Shown here in pieces: positions 11,189 through 25,344 of a DNA stretch of 64,000 nt. Made by a program: the position numbers and the translations under genes. This stretch comes from Epinephelus fuscoguttatus (taxonomy: Eukaryota > Chordata > Actinopteri > Perciformes > Serranidae), in the NCBI RefSeq assembly GCF_011397635.1, contig NC_064755.1, positions 38,112,059 through 38,176,058 on the forward strand, in the 5' to 3' direction. Under the pieces are notes generated by a model. That model was not told the DNA's origin and ran no database searches. It was given only the letters and a program-made list of their open reading frames with translations. The number at the start of each line of letters is the position of its first letter. Within the stretch, counting starts at the first letter, position 1.

Positions 11189-14100
11189 ACATGTTCCCAT
11201 TTTCAAAATAATTTCTAAAGAGAAACTTGTGTCCTTGGAGGTTAAAGTTTTATTAGTGATGAGTGGATGTGTGGTATTTATCAGACTATTGTATTATTTT
11301 GAAATGTGAATGGATTTTGTGCTGGATGATTAGCTGACTTACATTCTTGAAGTGGAATAGATCATCGTTTTAAATAGGTTAATTTCTGCTTATTTGTACA
11401 TGCCAAACTCTCTTAAAGTCATAACACATGAAGAACTCATGCATGTAGGTGGCATTACTGCACATTAAACCACACCCTAATACTATCACTTGTGTTACCC
11501 TTTAATTTGATTCGTCCTGTGTTAAAACATTTAAATTATGAAGCACAATTTCCAAATGTCCCAGCTGTTTTTGTGTCAAAACTTGTGTGAGAAATGTGTG
11601 ATCCAAACCTCTGGGCCGTTTTCAGTCAAGGGGGTGATCAGTGCCTCTGTTCATTTGGATCATCGGAGAAAGCTTTTGCAGTCAGCCTAAGGCTTTGACA
11701 TACTTTCTGCACTGAGCATCCGCAGGCAGCTGCAGTCATGCACACGCAGTTCTATTTGTACTACAATTGATGGTCCGCGTCAGACCCAGCTGGAGGTGAG
11801 CTGCCGACGTTAAGTGAAGCTGACTCTAAATGAGGCCGCTGGGTCTGGACTGAATGTTTGTCAAATATTCAACTTAAAACTAAGTTAACCGTGGTGGTGA
11901 GGCGGCTGCAGGCAGCAGTGTTTTGGAGTGGACTAAACTGTGGAGCAAGAGATGTGAGCTTACATTCTTGCTATGCCTACAGTCTACACAGTCACAAAAA
12001 GTAGGGTTAGCTAGCTAGCTACTGAAGATATAGCCTACTGAATGTATACACATGCTGCTTTTGCTTTTTAGTGATGAAGGTTGTTTGACTTCACCCAGAG
12101 ATCCCTGCCCGTCCAGGGGCAGAGGTCCGGGTGCTGAGTGAAGCCAAACACCGCTCATCTGCACACACTGCGATGCCACACAGCTGGTTCAGTATCAGCA
12201 AAGTTTCCCTTTATATTCATTGTCTTGTGTGGCGATCAGCAGTGATGTGGTGGTTCACTTTTACACTGTGATCTGTAGCCTATAGTTCGGCTTTAGCTTC
12301 TAACTATCTTTGTCTTTTTAACCTGTTGTTGCGGCTGAGTCAGTTTGACATCCTGGATATATCCTTCAAACACAGACTGTAGACCCCTCTGTCTGCTTCT
12401 CTCTGGAATCACTGGTTCAGTTTTCCAAATATGATAATATTTCTTCAGGGAGTGCTGTTAGTTACAGTGTGGGTTCCATGCTTGCTCTAACAAAGGGGCG
12501 GGGCTTAGCAAAAGGTCAGTTGCTGTGAGCTGTAAATTCACCACTTCAAGGAGAAGGAAAGAGAAAAGGGAATGTTGTCTTGGAGCCGTAAAGTGACTTC
12601 TCTGCGCCTCTGCATCACATCTGTCTGTCAGCTGTTTGTGCCAAAGAGTAGTGTGAAAGTCAAAAGTGCTCACTCCGAAATACACAGCACAGGAGACAGA
12701 CTTGACAAAAAACAAACAACAAAAACAACTGCTCGACCTGACGCAATCTTAGTCAACTGAGGGGTCTCTGACTGACAATTTGAATCTCTAACTTTTGAGG
12801 GGTCAGCCTTACATGGCAGCACAGATGGTGCACAAATGTACCCACAGTGGCCAGTTTGGTATTTTGACCTTTACGTGCCTTTACAAAACCTCTCTAATTT
12901 TGTTCTGCTTCACTTTTTAGCATCTGTCTATGCACAAGTTATATTCAGATGTCATGACAGTGTTAGTGTGTGAAAGGTTTTGAGCTGCAAGTGCATAACT
13001 CCAAAGACATATTCATTTGTAAGGTCTAAAGTTTTGTTATGCAGAGATGAAATCTTTCATACATTTTGTCTTACTTCGTTGTTGAACCAGTAACATCTGT
13101 GTCAATGCTGGCACCTCTCTATCAAATATCACAAATGTTACCTTTATTATGATATCAAGTTTGCTAGTGATGTTTGCAGAGATAAACTCATTTCATTTCA
13201 TTTTGGGCATGTCATTTTCAAGCAGGGGCCTGAGCCAGAGCCCCAGTTTTAAACACGATAGCTACATTCCAGTCTGTACCAACATTTACATGAATAGACA
13301 CAAGCTGCAGAAAGATAGAGCCACCCATCTTTATGACATACTACATCATTATTGTACATTTACAGAGTGAATGACTTTGGTCTCTCTAGTCAGAAATAAA
13401 ATATTTTGGTGGTGCTGGTGTGGAGAAACACTGTTCATGTCACATTAAAGGTAGAGAGCAGAACAACAGAGCAGAAAGGGGCTGGAAAAGCTGTGAAAAG
13501 GGAGTAAAATAATACTTGCATGTGTTCTGAAGCTCAAGTGATTCAAAACCAACACCTTCTAGTACATAACCCTCAAATATGCAGTTAAAGACAACCCTGG
13601 AGGAGATGACGCTGCCTGTCTTCATTACAGAGCTAAACTCTCCACACCTTTATGTCTCACACATCTCAAAACTGCACATTACAAACTACACCTAACTGTT
13701 TTAAGTCTGTTGATCGTTCACACTGTTTGGAAGGAAGACAACTGTCTTGTTATTTCTCAATGTATTTCAGCACAGAACCTTAAATGGTCATGGGTGAGGT
13801 TCTAAGGGTCCTTTAGGACACTTCATGATCCTGTAAAATTCACCTAAAATGCATTTCCAAGGTATACTCAAAGTAAAATGAAAGCTGTTCTTGCTTCATG
13901 TAGTACATCTACATGCATCGTCTCATTTGAAAGATAACACTGAAGATTTTTCCCCAACAGTCAGAATCACTGTAAGTTCTTCTGTCATTGATATCTGTAA
14001 GTTTCAGCACACTGAAATGAAAGGTTTTATATCTTTGCCTGAATATTTTCATGAAAAAAGATGCTGCAGATTTCGTATTTAATGCTATTAAACTTCTGGA

Positions 14101-14433
14101 GTAAAGCCCGGGCCAGAAACTGTGGAGTATGCGCAGTGTGAGTGCCTCGGCCAGTTTGGGTCTAATTGACTGCATACATGCAGGAGTAAAATGACTCTCA
14201 GTCACATTATTTGGGTGTGTTAGTGTTTGATTCAGTATGATTTCAGTTGGACTAACAAGTTTCCATGTGTTTTAAAAGTCAGGTTTTAGTCGGACTAACA
14301 CAATAGATCTATTTTCTCTCATGTCATGTAAACATACTGATTGAGTACAAGACATTGTAGGCCCATTATCAATGCCTTTAGACCTCAGAAATATCAGTGA
14401 TGCACGTCTCTTCAGCTCAGGCCCTGGTTGGCT
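11189..14433. other. No gene; two short repeat remnants
   Basis: No exon seen. 12735-12815 (GCAATCTTAGTCAACTGAGG) resembles 37360-37445 (GCAATCTCAGTCGACTTAAG) and continues in parallel with TTTGAATCTC/ATTCGAATTTC. 14115-14190 (GGCCAGTTTGGGTCTAATTG) resembles 40520-40592 (GGCCAGTTTGGGTCCATTTG), including TACATGCAGGA. Both are old interspersed repeats that also occur in lamb4 introns. Confidence 0.55.
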
Positions 14434-15140
14434 ATAGAGTGTGCCAGTAAACCCGGAACTCCGTTAGCGCTTTTAGCACTTCCGGTTCTCTCGTCTAAAA
14501 GTCAATACGTTTTTTGAATGGGTAAAATGGTAAAATGCCTCAAGTAAGGTCTGTTGTTAACAAAAGCTTAAGCGAGTTTCAGGTTTTGTTCTACGACATA
14601 AAACAAGTCAGTAAATACCCTACTTGTGAATTTTGAAGCTTTTACGTGTCATAAAAAAGGCGGTTGCTAACAAGTTGCTCAATACGACTACAAACCCTGT
14701 AGGACATTAAATGTCATCACCCCCAGACAGGCGAGAGTGCTGGCAGTCCGCCATTACAGCTTCTTATTTAGCTGAAACAGTCTGATTTCCCCATTATACA
14801 ATGTTTTTAAAATAAAGTGGCCGAAATCAGTTGAAAGCTTAGTGGCGGTGACGTCAAGAGTCATGCGACCGTGGAGTAGTCATGTAGTCCGTTAAAGCCT
14901 AACGTTAGCTTTTTACTTCTGGCGATCGCATTTAAGCTTCAAATGCGGAATGAAAGGTGTTCATATGTGAAGATTATCTCGCTGAACAAAACCTGTAAGT
15001 ATCATAAACTTGTGTTAGCCACAGAGCTTATTTTCTGACATAATCCAAAACGCAATGCAAAAATCACATTCACTTTCTCTTCCGGGAACCAGCACAATGC
15101 TAAACTTCCAGGTTTTGACGTCAGCCCTGGCACACTCTAT
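14434..15140. mobile_element. DNA transposon/MITE with ATAGAGTGTGCCAG TIRs
   Basis: ATAGAGTGTGCCAG at 14434-14447 is exactly inverted at 15127-15140 (CTGGCACACTCTAT), bounding 707 bp without a coding frame. The sequence inside (TTTTGTTCTACGACATAAAA, near 14585) recurs in inverse orientation near 39313, so it is an interspersed family. The target duplication is unclear. Confidence 0.75.
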
Positions 15141-17027
15141 GGAGGCCATAGCAACAGCCTTGGAAGGCTCCTATTGGCTCAAATGAGGTGTCAATCAAAA
15201 GGCCAGGAGTCTACCTCCATCATGGCTGCCCGCAGTCTGGTTTGTTGATATGCAAACAGGAGAAATTATGGATCACATGTGAAGGAATATGATTTTTTGG
15301 AACGATACAACAGCAGTTTGTGGATGATATCCATGGATGTAATAATGTGTTTGGACACTTATTTCACTGGATTTAGATCGTCTGGACCTCGTCTGGAAAA
15401 TATGGATGTGTGAATTGTGATAAGGCTTCATAGGTTTATAACTGTTTATTTGTGTGTTTTTGTCTGACAGAAGCTTCTATTGAGACTGTTGTGGTGCTTA
15501 TCTCTTGAAGTGGTCAGCATTGTTGGTACCACAGGGGGCATAGTTTTCTGAAAGATAGTTCATATGATGAAACCACATAAAGCAGCTGTCTTACATATCA
15601 GTCATCAAAAATCACCTTGTGAGGTCCTGCGGGCTGGCCGCTGGGTTACTATTAAGAGACTCATGAGATTCCTGTAAAATTGCTTTCAGATCAGCTCACT
15701 GATAACATTTATTCTTTGGTAGATGTTAGAGATAACTTCAAAGATTGAACATTTATTCTGAGGTAGATGTTAGAGATCAGGTCTAGCTCTGAGGTGTAGT
15801 GAACTATCTCTAGTAACACAGTCTGACAGTATGTGTGTCATGTTTGCATTGTGAGAGTAGGAGGAGTCGTCATCATGGAACAATGACTTCAGATTTACAG
15901 TAGATGAGTGTGTTGAAGTAGGACAGCATGTGAGGATATTTCTATATGTAATGCAATAGATATTTATGAATGACTCCCCTGATTTAACACGATAAATCCA
16001 AATCTGATAATGTAACACATGTTAAAAATGACGGTGTCCACAGTTTGAATAAAGGTTAACACACACTCATAATATTTTCCGCTTGTAAAAAACTGAACAG
16101 TGCATTAACTCCATGTTTTCATTTGCCCAGATGATGAATTGTCAGCATCTGAGCAGTGTGTACTTTATAGTTAGTATAACGTGTGTGCTTCAGTCAGAGG
16201 TTTACCAACGATAAGAGCAGCAGATATTCATCTCTGCTATTAATGTTAACGGATCTGTTTTTCAAACTTCTCACCTGAAATGCAGGTGCAGATTGTACTC
16301 AGAGCTCAGAAACAGAAACACACTGAAGTTCAGTAAATCCCCACAATTACTGCTGAGGCCCAAACATTCCCGTTAAAGTTCATCAGTCCCTTCAGGGTTC
16401 ACAGTTTACTGCTGTGGTGGTGGGAAGGAGATACTATTTTATGTCCTGGTCCACGAATAGCTTGTGTCAGACTCATTATATATCTGGAATATATCTATAC
16501 ATATACATTTACAAGAATGAATCATGTAAACATAATATCACATTTTTTTTCTCTGCACCCTTACACACGTCGTCCACTGATGCATCACACACCACTGATT
16601 TCTACACTCACACTCCTATAAATATAATTGAGACTAGTGCCACCACCATGCTCCTGTGTATGGGTGTGATGTGTTGTTTCTAAAAAATAAAAAATAAAAA
16701 ACAAGGTATGGAAGAAAAGTAACACCACTCACTTACTAGTTTTACAACTTATTTTTTCACAAAACAAGTCTTATTTTCTTTTAATTATGCCCAGTTCCTC
16801 TTCAGCTGTAGCACCAGCAATCCCGCGAGACTTGTAGTTGCAGACACACTTCATTTGTAGCTTACCTTTCAAACCACGCCCACCACTAGTACAAAGACAA
16901 ACCCACCAACCTGATGGTTATCTGAACCCTGCTACAATGCTACACTGTAGTCAGTAAATGAGAGCAAATGCAGCAATAATCCACTTTAAAATTCATTCAA
17001 TACATGCATGAAGACGTGATTAACTTT
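15141..17027. other. No feature identified
   Basis: Unique-looking sequence. Nearby repeats of ATTTATTCTTTGGTAGATGTTAGAGAT and ATTTATTCTGAGGTAGATGTTAGAGAT type (15710-15780) form one short tandem duplication. No exon recognised. Confidence 0.45.
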
Positions 17028-17982
17028 ATAAGTAACGAGACCTAGCCTTTCCATTACCTTACCCTAACCCTGACCACCTCTCTTTTAACGTAAGACTTCA
17101 TAGCTAGCTAATTGCCACCTTAGCGTTAGCATAAGTAATGACGTTTATCCTTCTCATTACCTTTGTGCGAACCTTAATCATTATAATTAATGAAATGAAA
17201 TGAAATAATTAATTAATTATAATTATTATTATAATTCATTGCTAATGTTAGCTAATCTCTAATTTAGCATTAGCATAAGTAACGAAATACCCTTCCTATT
17301 ACCCTTACTTTAACCTTAATTATGCATCTTTTAATGTAATATCCCCTAGCTAGCTAATCCCTAATTTATCAGTAGCATAAGTAACGAGATGTAGCTTTCC
17401 ATTTCCCCATACCCTAAGTTAAACCACCTCTCTTTTAACGTAACACTTAATAGCTAACGTTAGTTAATCCCTAATTTAGCAGTTTTTTTTGTTAGATGAC
17501 TCTGCTGAATTTCTTTAAGAAAAAAACGAGGCAAGAAGAAAAGCGTAGTTCTAATACGTGTCCTACTACACACGAACATGATGAGATACGCTAATGTAAT
17601 GCACCCGTCTATTATCTATTACCTGTTTCTGTATGAAATTGCATGAAAAAAGGATTTCGTTGTGTGGATTTTCTAATTTTTCCTTGGGGGAAACCCCCCG
17701 AAACCCCCTTTCTTTTTGTCACAGCAGGACATATTCCTGCACTTTTTTAAGCAGATGATCAATACTGCCATCAGATTGATGAAACTGACCTTGATCTGTG
17801 CCGTAAAACAAATATTGAGCGTGGGGCTTAGGCCTATATGAATATGTAAACGCAACTAATGAGATGTACCCTTCCTATTACCCTTACCCTAACCTTAACC
17901 ACCTCTCTTTTAATGCAATACTTGATAGCTAGCGAACTGCTAAGTTAGCATTAGCATAAATAATGAGCTGCAACCTTCCCAG

Positions 17983-20066
17983 TAGTGTTCGTCAACGAAA
18001 AGTATGACTAAATATCGTCGTCAACGAACCTTTATCACGTGACGAAAACAAGACGAGACGCAATGTAAATGGTGGTCATGTGACGATAACTATAATTAAA
18101 TATATAATGCAATATTGTTGATGAATAAAAACGAGACTAAATGTGGTTTACAAAATAAAACCTCTGCTAAAATGTCTCTTCATTTTCGCTGACCAAAACG
18201 AGACGAGACGAAATAACATTACAATGTTTAGTCGCGTTGTTATTATTATTTTGCAGTATTTCTGTTTCCTAGGCTGTGCGTCGCACTGCGCAGACGGATT
18301 ACAGCTGTGACGATATTAGGGCTGTCAAAATTGCTCAAAAATGACGTTCGAATATTCCTTCTAAAAATAACTCATAGGTTCGAACCATTCGAATATTTTT
18401 TTTTCCCGCATTATTTCCACAAGAGGGCAAACTAATGCAAGGAAACATACTTGTATATGTATTAATACAAGGAAACATAACTACTTTTTATTTCAACATA
18501 AACATCTTTGAAAACATTTACATACCTACACATTAAAACACATAAAACAATTATCTATAACATTACGTTATAAACGACCGCGGACCTCTCGCTCGCCCCC
18601 CCTCTCTGACCCGTGGCCACACCGCCCGTGGAAGCGCTGCGAATAGCCTCAAAGCACCGGACCGTGACCGGCTCGCACCCTGCAGCGATCGTTTCGGCGT
18701 CTGGTCTATTTTCTGCGCGAGCCGTGAGCGAATGTGTCAAGCCGGGTGACGGAGACAACAGCTGGGAGCAGAACCGCTTGTCGAACAGGGTGGAGAAATA
18801 CGCGTCTGATGCCAACGCCCACTCGCAAAGAGGACAGCTGCAGTGGTGTTTTTTTTTCTCCACAATCGAATATCAATTTTCACATTCAAAGGTCCATTTT
18901 TTTTTCAAATTCGAATTTAAATTCGAATTTAGAATATTGGTTGACAGCCCTAGACGATATACAGTACATCACTCGCTCTCATGTGATATTGCTTTTATAC
19001 AACAGTTCAACAACAGCTTAAACAGCAATGCTGAGTAAGGAAATGTTAACAAAAGGTGATGAAATAAATTATTTAAGTATGTTATGTAGCTCTGCTAAAA
19101 AAAATTAATTAATTAGTTAATTTTTGCTCCTCTCCAGTTTGTTGAGGTCGGCTGATGTTACACAAACAGTCCTGACTTTCCTTTTCCTCGTCCTCTCCTG
19201 ACAACCACTCATAATTTAATTCAAATGTAATTTGGGGGAAAATATCCATCTTCTTGGTGTAACGCTAGTGTCAGTTTGCGTCAATGTAGCGAGTGTGACA
19301 GTTGGTTAATTAACGGCTGTATTTATATTTATTACACGGCTCTATTAAATGCTGTATTCTGATTGGTCAGTCGCAGCATTCAGAGGTCTGATAATACTGT
19401 GTAATGACCGTTGCTATGTAGCCCAGCGTTGCTAGGGACGCTGCCCTGACAAGGAGATTCAGCCGTTGCCGGCAGGGCAGGGTGCGCGTCAGGGTTCTAT
19501 TCCCCTGTCGGGAGTTATTTTCCCAGTATTCCCCGGCTCATTATACATTATCCCTTACTTATAACACCTGTGAGTGGAGTGATTTTACTGTTACAAGTCC
19601 CAGTGATGTTATACTCTATATCAGCACTCACGCAATGCCTCTCATCCAATCAAATTACTCGGTCCGAACTAACCGTTATATAAATAAATATATATTTAGC
19701 TCTAACTAGGAGCTAATTTAGAAAAGAAAGTTTTGGTTTGGTTATATTATACTAGGTAGACCTACTTATACTATATTGACTGGGTATAATAGAATTGCAT
19801 TACTAAAAAGAGACTAAAATACAATTTTCATTGACTAAAACTAGACTAAAATGTCATCAGTTTTCATCGACTAAAACGAGACGAAAATAGTCCTGGATTA
19901 TTCTGACTAAAATAAGACTAAAATGCTCAGACTGTTAGTTGACTGAAACTTGACTAGACAAAAAAAGAGTATTAACGTGACTAAAACTAATAAAAACTAA
20001 AATGACAGTTTGACACAAAGACTAGACTAAAATTAAAATTAAAACAGGCCGCCAAAAACAACACTA
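17983..20066. mobile_element. Non-autonomous hAT element with 8-bp TSD
   Basis: Flanked by the identical octamer CTTCCCAG at 17975-17982 and 20067-20074. Ends are TAGTGTT and AACACTA. The interior has many CGACTAAAACGAGACGAAAA-like phrases. The 8-bp duplication and TAGTG-type ends are characteristic of hAT transposons. No transposase is seen. A second hAT element sits inside it, so the element proper is about 1.45 kb. Confidence 0.85.
18317..18952. mobile_element. Nested hAT-like element with 8-bp TSD
   Basis: Starts TAGGGCTGTCAA and ends with the inverse TTGACAGCCCTA. The octamer GACGATAT occurs immediately before (18309-18316) and after (18953-18960). 636 bp, GC-rich centre, AT-rich TTCGAA-bearing ends. 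Being inside the 17983-20066 element, it is the younger insertion. Confidence 0.88.
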
Positions 20067-20745
20067 CTTCCCAGTACCCTTATTCTAACTTTAACCGCCT
20101 CTCTTTTAACAGAATACTTAATAGCTAATGTTAGCTAATCCCTAAGTTAGCATTAGCATAAGTAACAAGATGTAGCCTTCCTTTTACCTACACTCTAACC
20201 TTAACCACCTCTCTTTTAATGTAATACTTCATAGCTAGCTAATTGCTAACTTGGGCTAGGGCTGATCATGGACTGATGTGCAGGTATGGTGGGCAAGTCA
20301 TGTAGCTAGAGGGCAGGTCATGCAGCTGCCCCAGCAACTTTAAAGGCAACTATGGGCATTTAAAGGGTGGGAGATATGGGGACAGGACACTTGCTCATGT
20401 GCACCAAGGAGAAACCAGGAAGGGACATGCGTGTGCACTATGTTATAAATCATGATATTTTTGTACATCAAGACTGTCTGTGTTTTCTGTAAGCCACTTT
20501 ATGCGTAAATCCTCAACACAGTTTTCTGAATGAGGCCCCTGGCCTCAGATCAGCTGCCAAACAATGAATTGTACATTTTATCGCATCATTACCTGTTCAA
20601 GAACTGTTTTTGTGCTCCACTGGAGACAGTGAAAGAGCCCACCAGAAACCAAAGTCTGTCGGGGTCCACCAGAGTCCATCGGGGTCCAACAGAGTCCACT
20701 GAAGAGCAGAGCCCATCAGAATCCACCAGAGACCAGCAGCACAAC

Positions 20746-23700
20746 ATGATCTTCATCTTCTTTATAGGTGAGTTGTAAATAAAGTTTATTCTAATAAGTT
20801 CTATTCACCACCACATTTCTGTCTCATCATTTAAACCTGGCTCCTAAAAGGAAAGGAAGGAAGGAAGGAAGGAAGGAAGGAGAAGAGAAGAGAAGAGAGG
20901 AGAGGAGAAAGAGAGGAGGTAGACAGGCAGTGTATTGACCCCTGTAGGCTTTATCAGGTGGACTGATCCAGATGGACTGATCCAGGTTGTATCAGGTGCG
21001 CAGACATGGGCAGAATCAGTCTGATACCTTGGTATTAAACTTTGCCCTGTCAGCAGAGGAAGTGTCTTTAGACGTGTGATCACTTGTTGAACTCTGATAG
21101 AGGATTCTCCTACCTGTTGTCACTTGTTTTTCCTCTCAGTCTGTTCCCGAAAATTTCTTGTTCCACAAACAATACGATATGCTATTAGTCTTAATTAGAC
21201 TACTAAGTATAATGACGTCTTTATCCTGGTGGAAAACATGTCTTAGCTGTGACAGCTGAACGTATATGTTCTTTTTTAAAGGAAGATCCTGCAGCCTGTC
21301 TGACACTATCACAGTATAGACTCTCTTATTTAACATATACACTGCATATATTTTCTCATAGACTTGCTGTTATTGCAGCTCTTAGTTGAAGCTCTCTGTC
21401 TCCACTGAATAAAGTATTCAAGCCACAGATTCATAGATGTTTTTTTATTTCTTATTATTTCATCAGTTAGAAATATTCTTCATGTCTGTTGAAACAATTT
21501 AAACACGTTACGTTAAAATTCACGCAGACAGATTTAAGATCTCTATCAGAATTTAAACCAGCCGTCCCTCTGCAGTTTTTCTTCCAGCAGCTCAGCTCCA
21601 GGACCCCCAGGACCCCCAGGACCAGTGTCCTGGTGGCTCCTGCAACCCGCAGCTTGGTGACCTGATGGTGGGTCGAGCAGCTCAGCTGTCAGCTTCATCC
21701 ACCTGCGGTCTGGACGGACCACAGAACTACTGTATCATCGGATACCTGGAGGTCAGAGTCTATAGGCGGGTGGAGGGGGTGTTGTATGACGAGCTGAGGG
21801 TATATAAAGGTCTATAAGTTCAGCTGAACTCTGTTCTCTCGCTCCATCTTTTCTTCCTCTGGTTTCTTTGTGTTCTCTGGCTGATTGATGTGTTTCTGGC
21901 TCGTACTCAGACTTTCATACTGAAACATGTTCTGATCTGTCACTTTATTATCTGACGCTGTTCTTCCCACCCCGAGGAATCTTTTCTATTCATTACTGCA
22001 TTTTTCCTTCTTTCTTTTCCCTGCTCCTCCAGTCCTCCTCTGTCATCTCCTCATTCTGTTTAACCTTTATTCCTTCACAGAAAGTTTTTTTTTAGAACTG
22101 CTATTCACTGTTCTGTTCTCAACTCTTCTTTTCTGGTCTTCACTGTTCTTTATTGTTCTCTCTTTTCTTTACATTTCTGTTCTTTATGGTTCTTTTCTCT
22201 TCTTTACTGTTTTTTTAATTGTTGTTTTATGTTCTTTGCTTTTCTGTTTTTTTATTGTACTTTTCTGTTCATTGCTTTTCTTTATTGTTCTGTACTCTTA
22301 ACTCTGTGCCATCAGATGAGATGACTGCGCATCCTCCTCTGTTTTCTGCTAAAATGTGACTTCTATTCTCTACACTGAAAAAAATAAAAAATAAAAATAT
22401 TCCTTACATGACAGGACAATACAAATAAAGAAATTTTACACTAAATATAATAAATGCAAGAAATATATATGCACTGTAAAAGAAATTCCTTAAATATTCT
22501 CTACACTGGAGAAAAAAAATAAATGAAAATATTGTCTACATATAACAAAACATTCTTTACAATGTAAAAAAAAAATTCTCTGCACTGTTTAAGAAATAAT
22601 AAAATATTCTATGCACTGGTAAATTCATAAAGATAAAAATATTCATTACACTGTAAAATATATAAAAATAAATAAATATTCTCTACACTGTAAAATTCAT
22701 AAAAACAAAAATATTCACTACACTGTATAAATAACAAAAAATACTAATAATATAATGCAATAATAATATTGTAATAATAATATAATAATAATGCACTGAG
22801 AGAAAATAAATGTTAATATTGTCTACACATAACAAAATATTTTCTACAATGTAAAAAAAATCTCTGCACTGTAAAATTTATAAAAAATAAAAAATAGTCT
22901 CCTCACTGTAAAATTTATAAAAATAAAAAATATTCTCTACACTGTAAAATTCATAAAAAAATAAAAATATTCTCTACACTGTATAAATAACTAACAAAAT
23001 AACAAAATATTTTCTACAATGTAAAAAAAAATCTTTACTGTAATATTTATGAAAAAATATTCTCTACAGTGTAAAATTTCTAAAAAAATAAAAAATATTA
23101 TCCACACTGTAAAATTCATAAAAAAATAAAAATATTCTCTACACTGTATAAATAACTAAATATTCTCTGCACTGAAAGAAAATAAATTTTAATATCGTCT
23201 ACACATAACAAAATATTTTCTACAATGTAAAAAAAATTCTCTTCACTGTAATATTTATAAAAATAAAAATATTCTCTATGTTCTCCCCGTGTCAGCGTGG
23301 GTTCTCTCCGGGCACTCCGGCTTCCTCCCACAGTCCAAAGACATGCAGATTGGGGACTAGGTTAATTGGTAACTCTAAATTGTCCGTAGGTGTGAATGTG
23401 AGTGTGAATGGTTGTCTGTCTCTATGTGTCAGCCCTGCGATAGTCTGGTGACCTGTCCAGGGTGTACCCTGCCTCTCACCCGATGTAGCTGGAAAAAGTA
23501 AATAAATAAATTCTCTCTACAAAAAAATAAACTATTCTCAACACTGTAGAATTCTTATTCAGTCTTATCTTCACCACCTACAGCATTTATTGTGTTGTCA
23601 CAATTCTTGTTGTTCACACATCAGCTCAACATAATTAAGAGTGAGTGTTAAGAGCTGACAGAGTCAATCAGATCACTGATCAATAATTAATGAAGTGAAA

Positions 23701-24658
23701 GCTGATAGTAGGAAATTGTTCAAAACACATTAACTTGTATTGAAACGGGACAAAAAGTCAGAGGCTGCTAAAGAAAACGTGACCTCCTGATTAACAGCAG
23801 ACTGACAGTTTCAGATATTGATTGTATGACATATTGATGATGGTGATTATTGATCAGTATCTTTAATGTGTCTTCATCCATCAGGAGGAACAGAAGTGTT
23901 TCACATGTGACTCTCGGCTGCCGTACAATCGCTATAACAACCCCAACAGCCACCGCATCGAGAACGTCATCACAACCTTTGACCCTGAGAGAAAAATGAA
24001 GTGGTGGCAGTCTGAGAACGGTCAGTCTGAAACATGGTAGAGGTTAAAACTGTCCAGTCACAGAGCATTGCAGTGATCCAGACAATAGGAAATTAAGGCG
24101 TTTGTGACAATTTACAGGTCATTAAATGAGAGGATCGGTTTAGGTTTGGCAACCTTTCTCGGTTTGAATATATAATAAATATATTAATTACATTTTGTAT
24201 TTCATCTTTGTAACTCTGCATTCCTCATGTGTCGACTGCAGGGGTTCATCGGGTCAGCATCAGGCTGGATCTGGAGACCGTGTTCCAGTTCAGTCATCTG
24301 GTTCTCACCTTCAAGGTAAAAGAAACACTGACTTTTATACTCGCCTGCTCAAATGAAATCTTACTGTTTGTGTTGAAACGAAACTCATCACGGGGTCATT
24401 TAACTTTTGATCCAACAAGTAAAAGAAATAATTCTCTGATGTCACTCCCTGTGCTCTGTATCTCTGTAGAGTTTCCGTCCGGCGGCCATGTTGGTGGAGC
24501 GATCAAAGGATTTCGGACGAAGCTGGAAAGTCTTTCGGTACTTTGCAGAAGATTGTTTGCTTCATTTCCCTTCAGTTTCCAATCAGCCGGCCGACAGCAT
24601 CGATGATGTCGTCTGTGACAGCAGATACTCTGGATCAGATCCGTCCACTGATGGAGAG

Positions 24659-24714
<56 letters not shown>

Positions 24715-25344
24715 TACACAAACACACAAAGAGACTGTCTCAGAATATTTTTTTTCACTAAATCCTCCAACCCTAATCCAAAGATGAGTGTATCTCAGTC
24801 ATAATCAAACTCAAGATCATCAATAATGAATTAGATCAGAGGTTCCCAACCTGAGGGTCAACACACCTGGAAACACTGTGTTTATAAATCTGTTTTATAT
24901 TCAGAAGGTGTTTTATGCTATTTGTCCACCAGGTGGTGCTGAAAGCTCTGGATCCCATCTTTGAGATCGAAAACCCATATGCACCAAACATCCAAGGTGA
25001 GGTAATATTCACACCACAGACAACCACTCTCTGATTGGCTGTCAGCTGTGTTTTAAGACCTTATTTGTTATGAAGAAAGAACACAGAAAGAAACACATGT
25101 TTAACATGTTCTCTAACCTCCGTCCTCAGATCTGATCACCTTGACAAATATTCGTATTAACTTCACTCGTCTCTTCACGTTGGGTGACACTCTGCTGAGT
25201 CGAAAGCGCAGGAACCCTGAGGACAAATATTACTACGCGCTTTACAACATGGTGGTTCGAGGTAGCTGCTTCTGTAACGGACACGCCAGCCAGTGTACGC
25301 CCATGGATGGAGGACGAGGGGACGTCTTCACCCAGACTGGCATG
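20746..25344 (+). CDS. lamb4: lamb4 exons 1-7: signal peptide and LN domain
   Basis: Exon 1 encodes only MIFIFFI plus one base. Joined to exon 2 it gives a hydrophobic leader ending near PAAQLQ, which fits a signal peptide. The laminin N-terminal domain follows at about residues 28-265. Visible hallmarks are a [14 protein letters not shown] segment, STCGL, the [11 protein letters not shown] exon start, a [10 protein letters not shown] segment, WWQSENG, a RxDLE...FSHLVLTFK strand, [11 protein letters not shown], and the [12 protein letters not shown]...LGD segment with an NFT glycosylation sequon at about residue 231. LN domains make the self-polymerising network of basement membranes. Exon 7 ends in the first LE repeat ([12 protein letters not shown]). 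Exon 1 is very short and is separated from exon 2 by a simple-repeat-containing intron. Its upstream 5' UTR extent is unknown. Confidence 0.93.

Larger units (their letters stand above)
17028..20250. repeat. Tandem array of ~130-bp units, split by insertions
   Basis: Related units carry the phrases ACCACCTCTCTTTTAACGTA, TAGCTAGCTAAT, TTAGCATTAGCATAAGTAAC and CCTTCCTATTACCC, seen near 17030, 17270, 17390, 17850 and again at 20075-20250. The array is interrupted at 17983 by a 2.1-kb hAT element. The last left unit and first right unit join cleanly when it is removed. Part of 17480-17845 is unrelated filler. Confidence 0.8.

Noticed and set aside
20530..20778. Longer N-terminus for lamb4 from an upstream ATG (MRPLASDQLPNN...)
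   Set aside because: It would bury the signal peptide behind 72 polar residues. Starting at 20746 gives a normal secreted leader, so the upstream part is treated as 5' UTR.
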